From Pseudonocardiales bacterium (GTDB lineage: Bacteria; Actinomycetota; Actinomycetes; Mycobacteriales; Jatrophihabitantaceae), in contig QHCC01000043.1 of the NCBI GenBank assembly GCA_003243915.1, positions 1 through 59,914 of the forward strand: a DNA stretch of 59,914 nt. The letters run 5' to 3'. The position numbers and the translations under genes were made by a program. Shown in pieces: positions 43,316-51,924 of this stretch; position 1 is the stretch's first letter, and every line of letters starts with the position of its first letter. The notes beneath the pieces were generated by a model. It ran no database searches. It was not told the DNA's origin and saw nothing but the letters and a program-made list of their open reading frames with translations.

Positions 43316-43897
43316 TCATTGCACGACGCGGTAGCGCAGGTGCGTGACCTGCTGTTCGCGGTTCTCGGCGTTCGGGGTCAGGCAGCGGACCAGCTCGAGC
43401 TCGAAGCGCTTGGCCGGCAAATTGTCGAAGAGCCGGCGGCCGCTTCCTAGCAGGACGGGAACGACGTGCAGCTCGAGTTCGTCGAGCTCCCCGGCGCCCA
43501 ACAGGGCTTGCGCTACGCCGGCTCCCATCGCCACGACGTCGCCGTCGCCGGCGGCTGCGCGGGCCGCTTCGGCGCACTCTCGCACGTCGGTGACGTAGCT
43601 GACGGTGCCGGGCGGGGGATCATCTGGGACGCCGTGCGTCAGCACGAAGATTGGCACGCCGTCGTGGTGATCGCCGTTCCAGCGACCGGCGTTCTCGTAC
43701 GTGCGGCGCCCCGAAATGACGGCCCGCGTCGCCATGACTTCGTTGAACACCAGCCCGTTCTCGTCCGGTTCGTGACGTCGGTCGAGCCAGTTGAACAGGC
43801 GGAAACCGCCGACGCCCATGGGTTCAGCGGCGCCGTCCTGCGGCCCGGCAACGAAGCCGTCCAAAGACACGGTCATGTCAAGCCGGATGACGGTCAT
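43316..43897 (-). CDS. Dihydrofolate reductase family protein (copy 2)
   Basis: 193 residues from ATG 43897, overlapping the previous gene by four bases (ATGA). MTVIRLDMTVSLDGFVAGPQDGA, TRAVISGRRTYENAGRWNGD and VVAMGAGVAQALL are the family pattern, and RLFDNLPAKRFELELVRC closes the fold. Middle gene of three; likely reductase with NADPH. Confidence 0.9.
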   Translation of the reverse strand: MTVIRLDMTVSLDGFVAGPQDGAAEPMGVGGFRLFNWLDRRHEPDENGLVFNEVMATRAVISGRRTYENAGRWNGDHHDGVPIFVLTHGVPDDPPPGTVSYVTDVRECAEAARAAAGDGDVVAMGAGVAQALLGAGELDELELHVVPVLLGSGRRLFDNLPAKRFELELVRCLTPNAENREQQVTHLRYRVVQ

Positions 43898-44442
43898 CGT
43901 GGCCGCCGGTAGATCGAGATGACGGTCCCGTCGGGGTACGGCGTGACCTCGGCCAATCGGAGGCGACGCTCCACCGGGAGGTCCTTGAACAACGGCTCGC
44001 CACTGCCGAGCGCAACGGGGCGTATCACTAGGCGGTACTCGTCCACCAGGTTCGCCCGAGTGAGGGCTTGGACGAGCGTGTAACCGCCGTAGACGATGAT
44101 CTCGCCGCCAGGCTGAGCTTTGAGGTTTGAGACCTGCTCGGCGAGGTCGCGGCCGGCGATCGTGGTCGTCGGCCAGCTGGCGCGGGTGAGCGTTCTGGAG
44201 AACACCACCTTCGGGATGTCGTTCATGGGTTTGGCGCAGTCGGCGGTGGATGTTGGCCAGAAGCCGGCCATCTCCTCGTAGGTGACTCGGCCCATCGCAT
44301 GGACCCCTGCGTGGCTGACCCATGCCATTTTCCTGGCGACGACGTCGGTGTGCTCCGGCTCGCCCGCCCCGATATCTTCCTCGGGACCGCCGGACACGTA
44401 TCCGTCGATCGAGATGCCCATCTGCACGACCACGTTGCGCAT
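43894..44442 (-). CDS. Dihydrofolate reductase family protein (copy 1)
   Basis: 182 residues from ATG 44442. MRNVVVQMGISIDGYVSGGPEED, HAMGRVTYEEMAGFWP and GGEIIVYGGYTLVQALTRANLVDEYRLVIRPVALG match the RibD-C/DHFR family. First of three tandem copies and longest intact start to share the operon after the CDGSH gene. Confidence 0.9.
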   Translation of the reverse strand: MRNVVVQMGISIDGYVSGGPEEDIGAGEPEHTDVVARKMAWVSHAGVHAMGRVTYEEMAGFWPTSTADCAKPMNDIPKVVFSRTLTRASWPTTTIAGRDLAEQVSNLKAQPGGEIIVYGGYTLVQALTRANLVDEYRLVIRPVALGSGEPLFKDLPVERRLRLAEVTPYPDGTVISIYRRPR

Positions 44443-44558
44443 ATCGTTCTCCTCACGTCGTACCGCAGGTCGCTAGTGCGTCGAGCTAACTGCGCGTCTC
44501 GACACCTATCCGGGATTGCTCTCGCCCTGTCGGGCTGATGACGGTGGCTCGTCATGGG

Positions 44559-44761
44559 TCACCGGTCGTTCTCGGTCCATCCGCACCGGGCGTGCGAGCC
44601 GTCGCAGAACGGCTTCGTGGCCGAATGGCCGCAACGACACAAATAGACCGTGTCCGTCGGCGGCTCGATCACCTGTCCGTCCGCATCGACGATCTCCATG
44701 ACGCCGGTCACCGATACGGCCCGTCCCTTAGCGGGACGAGCTGAGCCGGTCGTTGCGTCAT
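44559..44761 (-). pseudogene. CDGSH iron-sulfur protein, single-base frameshift
   Basis: From ATG 44761 the frame reads MTQRPAQLVPLRDGPYR then TGA; one base lost (CGGTGACC for CGGGTGACC near 44712) and the frame changes to VTGVMEIVDADGQ ... YLCRCGHSATKPFCDGSHA and TGA 44559. The CxCx2Sx3PxCDGSH cluster motif is perfect. Restored length about 63 residues. If not frameshifted, translation could start at ATG 44699 (46 residues, whole cluster present). A 2Fe-2S redox protein; here beside the flavoenzyme and DHFR-type reductases. Confidence 0.75.
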
Positions 44762-44844
44762 GATGACGAAACCCACCGTTGCGAGGCGTCTCTGACTACG
44801 CCGCCTGCGTGCACTCTGCGCATCTTCGTGGTCCTTCCTAGAGG

Positions 44845-46170
44845 TCAGATTGCCTGGGGGAACTGAAAGAACCGGTCGGGGTCGTAGGTGTGCTTGGCGG
44901 CGCGGAGACGAGCGAGGTTGTCGCCGTGGTACGCGGTCGCCCAGTCGTTCAGCTCGAGGTCGGGGAAGTTCGGGTACACCCCACCCGAGCCGTAGACGTG
45001 GGCTATCGCCCATGAACGCTCGACCCATTGCCCACCCTCATCGGTGACGTGCTCGAGCAGAAACTGCTCGCTGCGGTGGACGAACGCTGTCGCGTCCGGA
45101 CCCACCCGGTTGTACGCGCCACCCAGCGCTGTGAAGTTCAGCTCGCGTCGGCCCTGAGACACGTCGACCAACCCGTCGAGCAGCGTTGCGATCGCAGCGG
45201 TCGGGAGCGGGTCGGCGAAGAATTCGGACCGGCCGATCCTGACCCGCGCGCTGTCCGTCCGTTGGACAGAAGTGGCCAGCGCGCGCTTGAGATCGCGGAA
45301 GGTCGAGCCGTCACATACGCGAACTCCTGGGCGCGTGCCAACTGCGGCGACCAACTCGTCCACCATGGTCGACGTCGCGTCCCCGTCACGGAGCACGGCA
45401 CCGAAGACGACCACGCGCAGGGGGCGGCCGGGTTCGGCGACGACAGTCAGGTTGGCGGTGATGTCGTCTGGCGCGATCGGCGCCCACTGCTGCCACGCGG
45501 CGATGACCGCAGCGGCGGCGCCGTCGGTCCAGTGCAGCTCGAAGCGGGTAGCGTGCGGCTCCGCGACTGTGGCGAAGACGAGCGAGGTAACCACGCCGAA
45601 CTGCCCGCCGCCCGCGCCGCGCAACGCCCAGAACAGTTCTGGATCGCGTTGCGTGTCGCATTCGAGTACTCGTCCGTCGGCGAGCACGACCTGCGCGCTT
45701 ACCAGCGCGTCGCAGGTCAGCCCGTGTACCCGTCCCAGCAGGCCCAGCCCGCCGCCCAGGGTTAGCCCGGCTATCCCAACCGTCGGGCCGCAGCCGGCCG
45801 GGATGGTCCGCCCATGCTGATGCAGCGCGTTATAGACGTGCGCCAGCCGCGCGCCGGCACCGATCGTCGCTCGCCCGTCCGCGTTGACCGCAATCGCGTC
45901 GAGTCGGCCGAGATCGAGCAACAGGCCCTCAGTCGAGGAGCGCCCCGCGAAGCAGTGCCCACCTCCCCGGGGGACAGCGCGCACACCGGTGGCCTGTGCG
46001 TAAGCGATCGTGCGGGCCACGTCTCGGGTTGATATGCATTGAACAACTGCCCTCGGACGCACCTCCCGATAGTGAGCGATCGCGGGACGTCGGGCTGCGT
46101 CATAGCTCGACGAACCAGGTGTATGCAGGTCGCCATCGAGCGCCGCCTGTAGCCGGCCGACATCGTCCAC
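44845..46170 (-). CDS. BBE-type FAD-linked oxidoreductase
   Basis: 441 residues. FAD domain: RGGGHCFAGRSST with His72, the 8-alpha-histidyl site; IPAGCGPTVGIAGLTLGGGLG follows, where the usual cysteine link is one residue off (Cys127), so mono-covalent FAD is likely. Substrate domain in the middle; C-terminal berberine-bridge tail (YHGDNLARLRAAKHTYDPDRFF). No signal peptide, so cytoplasmic. Oxidises an alcohol or sugar-like or polyketide substrate. Near an AraC regulator. Confidence 0.92.
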   Translation of the reverse strand: MDDVGRLQAALDGDLHTPGSSSYDAARRPAIAHYREVRPRAVVQCISTRDVARTIAYAQATGVRAVPRGGGHCFAGRSSTEGLLLDLGRLDAIAVNADGRATIGAGARLAHVYNALHQHGRTIPAGCGPTVGIAGLTLGGGLGLLGRVHGLTCDALVSAQVVLADGRVLECDTQRDPELFWALRGAGGGQFGVVTSLVFATVAEPHATRFELHWTDGAAAAVIAAWQQWAPIAPDDITANLTVVAEPGRPLRVVVFGAVLRDGDATSTMVDELVAAVGTRPGVRVCDGSTFRDLKRALATSVQRTDSARVRIGRSEFFADPLPTAAIATLLDGLVDVSQGRRELNFTALGGAYNRVGPDATAFVHRSEQFLLEHVTDEGGQWVERSWAIAHVYGSGGVYPNFPDLELNDWATAYHGDNLARLRAAKHTYDPDRFFQFPQAI

Positions 46171-46223
46171 GCAGCCGACGCTAGAGCGATGCTAGAGCGA
46201 GGGCTTGAACAGAACGCGCGTCC

Positions 46224-47069
46224 TCAACCCGTCGGGAGCACCCGTGGACGACCAGCCAGGAACGGCAGATACGACGCCGAATGGTCGTGGCCACACCCGC
46301 ACCGGTCGATGCCGCCGCTGAGCAACTCTCGCGGCGTGAGACCGGTCAGGCGCAGGCACTCGCGGCTCAAGTGCGGATGGTCGGCATAGCCCGCTTCGGC
46401 GGCAAGATCGGCCAACTGGCCGCGAGGAACTGACCTGTCAAGCATTGAGGCGGCCTGCGCGAGCGCGAGGTAACCCTGGAAGCGCAGGGTTCGCTGCAGG
46501 CTCTTCGGCCCCACGCCGACGGTGGTCAGGAGACGGCGCCGCAGTTGACTTGCAGAGATCGCCAGCCCTGTCGTCAGCGAACCGACTTCGACGTGCGGCC
46601 ACGGCATCAGTCGGCGCACGGCCTCAGCTACGAGCGGGTCCGGGTCATCGGCACGCTCTTGCCGACGACAGATGTAACGCTGCAGCCGATCCAGCGCTGC
46701 GTCAGGACCGGACGCGTCAGCGAGCAGCTCGCCAAGACGCACCGCCGCGCCGCCCCACACGTCGTCGGCAGGTACGGCCAAGTCGACCAGCTCCCCGGCA
46801 GGCAGACCGAGCAGCGGCGCCGCCGTACCAGGCCAGAACCGGACACCAACGATCGTCGTATGAGCCGGCACGAGGTGCATGTTGGCCGACGTCAAGGGTC
46901 CGACCAGCCGCGGCACACCACCGATCGAGCAGTGCAACTCGACACCTCCGGTGGGCAGGTTGCGCTGCAGATACGGTCGCGGCCCGATGCGCTCGATCCA
47001 GACCGTGCGCACCCGGCCAGCCAGAGCCGGCACCGCCACCCGCTCGTCATAGGTCTGTGCGCGATTCAC
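46224..47069 (-). CDS. AraC-family regulator with DUF6597-like N-terminal part
   Basis: 281 residues from GTG 47069. The N-terminal part (VNRAQTYDERVAVPALAGRVRTVWIER ... LVGVRFWPGTAAPLLGLPAGEL) is a DUF6597-type sensor domain; C-terminal AraC HTH at about 180-265 (SASQLRRRLLTTVGVGPKSLQRTLRFQG; LADLAAEAGYADHPHLSRECLRLTGLTPREL). GCGCGHDHSASY at the end is a possible metal-binding tail. Upstream GTG (47129) rejected. Confidence 0.88.
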   Translation of the reverse strand: MNRAQTYDERVAVPALAGRVRTVWIERIGPRPYLQRNLPTGGVELHCSIGGVPRLVGPLTSANMHLVPAHTTIVGVRFWPGTAAPLLGLPAGELVDLAVPADDVWGGAAVRLGELLADASGPDAALDRLQRYICRRQERADDPDPLVAEAVRRLMPWPHVEVGSLTTGLAISASQLRRRLLTTVGVGPKSLQRTLRFQGYLALAQAASMLDRSVPRGQLADLAAEAGYADHPHLSRECLRLTGLTPRELLSGGIDRCGCGHDHSASYLPFLAGRPRVLPTG

Positions 47070-47157
47070 GGACCGAGCGTAGGGGTTGCCCGCAGATTGA
47101 AGCGTCCGAATTTCGCCCTTCGGCACCATCCGCTCAGGTAGCCGCTAGGAGCGCTTG

Positions 47158-47271
47158 CTAGTGCCTGATCGAGGATCGATTTACGGGCCGCCGCGCCAGC
47201 CGGTGGCCCTGCTCATCGACGATCTCCACATCATGATGATCTTCAGCCCAGTCATTCCCGTCGAACAACAC
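47158..47271 (-). mobile_element. IS110-family transposase N-terminal fragment
   Basis: 37 codons from GTG 47271 to TAG 47158. VLFDGNDWAEDHHDVEIVDE then QGHRLARR matches the DEDD-type N-terminus of IS110 transposases, whose first catalytic Asp lies in the DWAE stretch. After RPVNRS the match is lost and the frame stops. Both IS ends and the rest of the transposase are missing. A degenerate scar; its neighbour is a pseudogene, consistent with local rearrangement. Confidence 0.6.
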
Positions 47272-47526
47272 TCGCGACCTCCCGCGTCCGTTGCCCGGAC
47301 CGGAACCCAGCAGCGTGGAGGAGACATCCAGCGGCCTGATGGTCAGGTGCGCACCGACAACAACGCCCGGGGCACAACATCCCAGCAGCAGTTACATCCC
47401 CTCACGACCAGCGGGCGCACGATCTGTTGCACGACCTCACCCAAGATCAGCGCCCAAGAGTGCTGACCCGCCAGCCGCCACCAGAATCGAGCCCGTCAAA
47501 CGGCCCCGGTAAATGCCGTTTGTACC

Positions 47527-47814
47527 CCATGGCCTGCTCGGGCGGCCGCTCATAGGTGCTGTCGGCCGGGTTTGTAGACAACGTAGCCGCCGGCCGCCTG
47601 TTGCCGAGCCACTCACGGACGTAGCGCTCGGTGGTGCCGGTGCGCCAGCGTGGTCGAGGTGATCGGGCCGGCGCCAGCCATCGCCATGTACGGCCCCAGC
47701 CGGTCGCCGATGTGCAGAGCAACCCGGAGATCGCTGCGCCCATGTCGACGACTGCCTGCCCGACGAATGCCTCGAGTTTCGCTCGTCGATGGTCGGGATG
47801 TCGGTTGTCGTCAT
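47527..47814 (-). pseudogene. 5' part of the class I methyltransferase at 58649, frame-broken
   Basis: From ATG 47814 on the minus strand the DNA follows the 58649 gene: ACACGAATGACGACAAC, then GCGATCTCCGGGTTGCTC, ACCACCGAGCGCTACGT and GAGCAGGCCATGG (matching up to about codon 105). At least three single-base losses compared with the intact gene shift the frame. Similarity also covers about 28 bases upstream of the ATG. The downstream 250 residues including the SAM motif are absent. A partial duplication, now dead. Confidence 0.75.
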
Positions 47815-48006
47815 TCGTGTCTTCGATCTTTGGGCAGCTCCCGGCCTGCGGGCAGGAGCGTCTCCGTAGACGTGGTTGGAGGGCATCCGTGCCGAGTACG
47901 GACTCCCGATTCCGTGGCGGGCACGGATGTCCTCTGGCCGGCTCTGACAGAGGGTTGGCACTGACCGACTGACGGTCGCAGCTAGACCACACGAAGGAGC
48001 AGGCTC

Positions 48007-48189
48007 ATGACCCCGGACCACGCCGTCGCCGACCTGGCGTCCGCACGGCGCACCACCTTGCTGGCCGAGGCGCAGACCTTCCGGCTGGCTCGGCAAGCCC
48101 GGTCCCGCCGGCAGCAGCCCAGCTCCCCGGGCAACCGCCGGTCCCCGCTGCGGCGGGCCCGTGTCCCGTTGGCCGAGGCGTGCCGATGA
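48007..48189 (+). CDS. Small Arg/Ala-rich protein
   Basis: 60 residues from ATG 48007 with AGGAGC upstream. MTPDHAVADLASARRTTLLAEAQTFRLARQARS then a basic, proline-containing tail. Short helical proteins of this type are frequent in actinobacteria and have no name. Its stop overlaps the GNAT start by four bases (ATGA), so it is co-translated. Confidence 0.6.
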   Translation: MTPDHAVADLASARRTTLLAEAQTFRLARQARSRRQQPSSPGNRRSPLRRARVPLAEACR

Positions 48190-48743
48190 CCGCGCAATTG
48201 GTGACCCGGCCCGACATCGCCGACGTTGTGGTGGTGCGGGACGGGTCGCCGGTCCAGGTGAGGCAGCTAACCGGCTGTGACCAGGAGCTGCTGGCGGATG
48301 GCTTTGCCCGACTGAGCCTCGAGTCCCGGATGTTTCGGTTCCTGACCGGAAAGCCTCGATTGTCTGCGGCGGAGCTGAAGTACCTCACGGCGATCGACCA
48401 CCGCGACCACGAGGCGCTCATCGTGTTGAGTGTCGGCGACGGACGTGGCGTGGGCGTCGCTCGCTACATCCGGTCTGCCACCGACTCCCAGCTCGCCGAT
48501 GTGGCCGTTGCCGTCGTCGACGAGTGGCACGGTCGAGGGATCGGTACCGAATTGCTGACCCGACTCATCGACATCGCTGTCACTGAAGGCATCCGCCGCT
48601 TCAGCGCCCTTATTGCTGCTGACAACATCGCGGTGCTCAGAGTGCTGCGAAACCTCAGCGTGGATTACGTGATCGTGAACTACGCGGACGGCATCGTGGA
48701 ATACGAGATCATGCTTCCGCCGCCACAGGATGATGCGGCGTGA
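48186..48743 (+). CDS. GNAT N-acetyltransferase
   Basis: 185 residues from ATG 48186. VAVAVVDEWHGRGIGTELLTRLIDIA gives the acetyl-CoA loop (RGIGT), and FSALIAADNIAVLRVLRNL the helix after it. VRQLTGCDQELLADGFARLSLESRMFRFL before it resembles the GNAT domain appended to acyl-CoA synthetase-like acetyltransferases. Stop overlaps the next small gene by four bases. Substrate unknown. Confidence 0.88.
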   Translation: MTAQLVTRPDIADVVVVRDGSPVQVRQLTGCDQELLADGFARLSLESRMFRFLTGKPRLSAAELKYLTAIDHRDHEALIVLSVGDGRGVGVARYIRSATDSQLADVAVAVVDEWHGRGIGTELLTRLIDIAVTEGIRRFSALIAADNIAVLRVLRNLSVDYVIVNYADGIVEYEIMLPPPQDDAA

Positions 48744-48913
48744 GCTCGATCATCGAGCGGCATTCCACGAGGCAGGCCAGCCTCATGACGCCGAGCGAAC
48801 AGTGCGCCCATCAATGCCCAGCAGCAGTCCACCCACCACGCCGTGGCTGGAACGACTGGTTCAACCGGCACCGGCTGCGCGAGATCAACGGCGACCTCCC
48901 CGCAGACGATTGA
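48740..48913 (+). CDS. Small protein coupled to GNAT gene
   Basis: 57 residues from GTG 48740, start overlapping the GNAT stop (GTGA). MSSIIERHSTRQASLMTPSE, QCAHQCPAAVHPP with two Cys, then RRGWNDWFNRHRLREING and an acidic tail. No family known. Coupling across three genes (48007-48913) implies a common function. Confidence 0.6.
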   Translation: MSSIIERHSTRQASLMTPSEQCAHQCPAAVHPPRRGWNDWFNRHRLREINGDLPADD

Positions 48914-48976
48914 ACCGCAGCTGTGGCCAGACTGTCGCCCGCCACTCGGGCGGGCACGACCGAGAGGAACACCGCT

Positions 48977-49540
48977 ATGCACAAAACGATCCGATGGGCC
49001 GCAGTCGCCATCGCGGCTGGAACGCTCGTCGCGGCCACCGCCGCCGCGGCAAGCGGTAGCAGCAAGGCGCCCGACGAGGTGCATCTGAAGCTCACCCCGT
49101 CCTCGGCGCAGCTCGCCGCCTGTATCCCGCACGCCCGGGTCACCGTCGAAGTCGAGCTGACCACTGACCGGGTCGGCTCCGACGAGTTCGAGGTCCACGC
49201 GTCGGGGCTGCCGCCGAAGACGGCGTTCACCGTCTTCCTCCTGCAGACAGCCGGTGCGCCGTTCGGCGCCTCCGAGTACATCGGCGACCTCACCAGCGAC
49301 CGGCACGGCAACGCGAAGAACTCGTTCCACCTGATTGTTCAGGAGGCCTTCGCCTCCACATTGGTTAACGGCAACCGGGTGCGGGTGGATCTCAACCGGG
49401 TCGGCATGTGGTTCGCCGACCCGACAGCCGACGACTTCTGCCTCGGCGCGAACAGCCCGGTGACCCCGTTCGACGGCGACAACCAGGCCGGCGTGCAGGC
49501 CTTCAACTCCGCGAACGCCGCACTTCTGCCGGCACCCTGA
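48977..49540 (+). CDS. Secreted protein of unknown function
   Basis: 187 residues from ATG 48977, GAGGAA upstream. Signal peptide MHKTIRWAAVAIAAGTLVAATAAAASG with cleavage near residue 26. Mature part: VTVEVELTTDRVGSDEFEVHASGLPPKTAFTVFLLQ suggests a Ig-like beta domain; ASEYIGDLTSDRHGNAKNSFHLIV and WFADPTADDFCL at the end. Two Cys likely make a disulfide. Follows the GNAT trio after 63 bases. Confidence 0.78.
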   Translation: MHKTIRWAAVAIAAGTLVAATAAAASGSSKAPDEVHLKLTPSSAQLAACIPHARVTVEVELTTDRVGSDEFEVHASGLPPKTAFTVFLLQTAGAPFGASEYIGDLTSDRHGNAKNSFHLIVQEAFASTLVNGNRVRVDLNRVGMWFADPTADDFCLGANSPVTPFDGDNQAGVQAFNSANAALLPAP

Positions 49541-50066
49541 GGAACCTGGACCCGGCCAGTTCGAGGGGGCGATCTGATCGAACTGTCACCGTGCGTGGGA
49601 ACAAATCCCAGCACGCGCTTCCCCACACAGGCTTCCGCGTCCGGCGGTTGAGGAATCCCAGACCCAGCGACCATCCCGAACGGCGAACCCGAGGCTTCCC
49701 AACCGGACCAAAGCCGAGGCGTGGTGCGCGGCCGCGCAGGACGATTGATCCAGCGAACCGTTAGGAAGTCATGCTCGGTGCACGGCTTGCGCCACTGGCG
49801 AGCGGTCAACCGCCGCGCGGTTCGGGTCGATGGGCGAGGTGCCGGCCAGTGGTGGTTGAGCCATGAACTTGACTCGCTCGCCGTGGTGACATTGGGCAGC
49901 GCCTGACTCAAGTGCGACTCACTTGAGGGACCGCTTGCGGCGCTGACGGGGTGCTCTGCGGGACGTTCTTGATCTTCGGGCATTCGCCGGCGTCGCCCGT
50001 GCGGCCAAAGCGACACCGGATGCGCCGCATTGCGATCCCGCAACCGGTCGCCCGGAAACCGATCGG
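49541..50066. other. 526-base intergenic stretch
   Basis: Between a secreted-protein gene and the convergent frameshifted methyltransferase. No gene could be supported on either strand; the longest readings have no ribosome site and unlikely composition. The only structured element is the palindrome at 49908-49926. The length is unusual for this window and may be decayed sequence. Confidence 0.5.
49908..49926. repeat. Inverted repeat
   Basis: TCAAGTG-CGACT-CACTTGA, seven perfect pairs. It could be an operator or a short terminator stem; there is no T-run. It lies 140 bases from the end of the frameshifted methyltransferase, which reads toward it. Confidence 0.55.
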
Positions 50067-50725
50067 CTACCGAGGACGCCAGGTCATCAGGTACCGCCAG
50101 AACAGTCCTCGCCGCAGCCTGGCTCCGGGTAGTCGAGTGGCTATGGCCGCTCGCAGCTCGCTGAGCGTGGTTGACGGCGGAAGCACTGGCACGTGCTCGT
50201 CATCGGGCTTGCCGGAGCGGCCCCGCAACGCCGGCGCGGCACCGACCGCTCCGTTGGCAGGCAGGCCGACCATCTCCAGCAGCCGGTCGCCGGTCGTAGC
50301 CGGCCGATAGTGACCCACGACGACCAAGACCCCGTCGGGGCGTAGCAATCCGACCAGCCGCTCAAGCGCGTCCCCCAACGGTATGTGATGCAGGCTCGAC
50401 ACCGCGGTAATGGCGTCGTACCCGTCGTCGGGATGCGGGAGCCGAGAGTCGAGCAGGTCGCCCCCCGCCACCTCACGTTCCCTGCCTCCGGGCAGCGCCG
50501 GCGGGCCCTATCGATCATGACCGGCGAGCGGTCGAGCCCGTCGACGTGCTCCGCCCGGACGGCGAGTGTGGCCGCCAACCGGCCGGCGCCGCAACCGACG
50601 TCGAGCACGCGTTCAGGTCGCGATGGCAGCTGCCGCACTACCCAGCGGTGGTAGTGCGCGTTGTGATCCCACCAGAGACGCTCTGGCAGCTGCGGGGCCC
50701 GCACCGAGATGACAGGAGACCGCAT
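50067..50725 (-). pseudogene. Class I SAM methyltransferase, one-base frameshift
   Basis: From ATG 50725: VLDVGCGAGRLAATL is the SAM motif I, LDRSPVMIDRARRRCPE motif II; then near 50461 a run of six C (plus strand) where seven would keep frame; the continuation DLLDSRLPHPDDGYDAITAVSSLHHI ... VGLLRPDGVLVVVGHYRP is read in another frame to 50067. Rejoined it is a normal methyltransferase of about 220 residues with a C-terminal WRYLMTWRPR tail. The break in a homopolymer may be a sequencing error rather than decay. Confidence 0.75.
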
Positions 50726-50881
50726 CGTGGCTGTACCGCAGCGGGATCGTCTGCGGGCACCCGCCCGGTCGCGGGGCGTCATACGGGACTGCGGTGATCA
50801 TCCATGGATCGCTAACGCCGCGAGCCGAGGCTTGGCCCGAGGACGTTCCCCCGCGGGACAGTCCTAGCGGTTGTCAACATC

Positions 50882-51829
50882 TTGACGGTGTCGACCGATG
50901 TGCCGATTGCGGCTGACCGCAAGCGGGTGGTCGCAAGGCTATCGATCGCCGCAAGCATTTCTCTTACAGGCACCGCGCTCGTTGCCGCCGCACGTCCGAC
51001 TTCGGGCGAGTTAGGGTCTTGGACTGTGGTTTCGGGGATCGAGCGGGGAACGTTTGCGGGCGTCCCTTTCGCGGCCAGCGGGGTCGGCCGACCGTTAGTT
51101 GTGCTCCCGGGCTTATCACCGATGACTGGCGTCGGCAGTGATCAGCTTGTGCGGGGCAGCTTAGCGCCGGTACGCAAGCTTGCGGGGCGACGTCGTTTGG
51201 TGCTGCTGAACCGCTGGCCCGACCTTCCTCGGGATCTCACTATGGGTGCTCTTGCGCGTGGGCATGCGGACGCCATCCGGGAGGGGTTCGGCGCGGAGCC
51301 GATAGACCTGGTGGGGACGTCGACCGGCGGGAGCATTGCACAACAGATCGCGGCCGAGTACCCCGATGTGGTGCGCAGACTCGTGCTGGTGAGTACGGGG
51401 TGTCGACTCGGACCGGTCGGCCGGCGCGGCCAGGCACGTGTCGCCGACCTGCTGCGCGCAGGCGACCTGCGCGCGGCCTGCCGTTTCGCGGGCGCCAGTC
51501 TGGTGCCGCTCCCGTTTAAGCCGTTCGGCGCAGCCGTCGGCGGGTTGGCCGCCAAGCGTGTCTTCGACTCCACGGGGGCCGCCGCCGACTTGCTTGCCAC
51601 TCTCGATGCCGAGGACGCCTTCGACTTGACGAGTTGCAGCGACACCATTCGCGCACCGACTCTCATCGTCGCCGGTGGTCGAGATCGCTTCTACGGCCGC
51701 GATCTGTTCGAAGAGACGCAGCAGCTGATTCCCCAGAGTCGCTTGTACCTCCGCCCGCACCGTGGACACATCACTGTGACCTTCGACCGCAAGGCCGTCG
51801 CCACCCTTCAGAGCTTCCTGGTCCACTGA
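50882..51829 (+). CDS. Alpha/beta hydrolase
   Basis: The domain begins at about VVSGIERGTFAGVPFAASGVGRPLVVLPGL. The nucleophile is in DLVGTSTGGSIAQQ, the acid in VAGGRDRFYG (Asp), the His in RPHRGHITV. Length from TTG 50882 is 315, but the first 48 residues are weak, so a GTG at 51026 may be the real start (268 residues). Substrate unknown. Confidence 0.88.
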   Translation: MTVSTDVPIAADRKRVVARLSIAASISLTGTALVAAARPTSGELGSWTVVSGIERGTFAGVPFAASGVGRPLVVLPGLSPMTGVGSDQLVRGSLAPVRKLAGRRRLVLLNRWPDLPRDLTMGALARGHADAIREGFGAEPIDLVGTSTGGSIAQQIAAEYPDVVRRLVLVSTGCRLGPVGRRGQARVADLLRAGDLRAACRFAGASLVPLPFKPFGAAVGGLAAKRVFDSTGAAADLLATLDAEDAFDLTSCSDTIRAPTLIVAGGRDRFYGRDLFEETQQLIPQSRLYLRPHRGHITVTFDRKAVATLQSFLVH

Positions 51830-51924
51830 CCGGACCGCGCTGCGACCGGCGCAGCGCGTCGTACAATCCGATCCGCGATCCCGAGTCTGGCGTCGGGCTG
51901 CGCTGGGCTGGCAAGGTTGACGGC

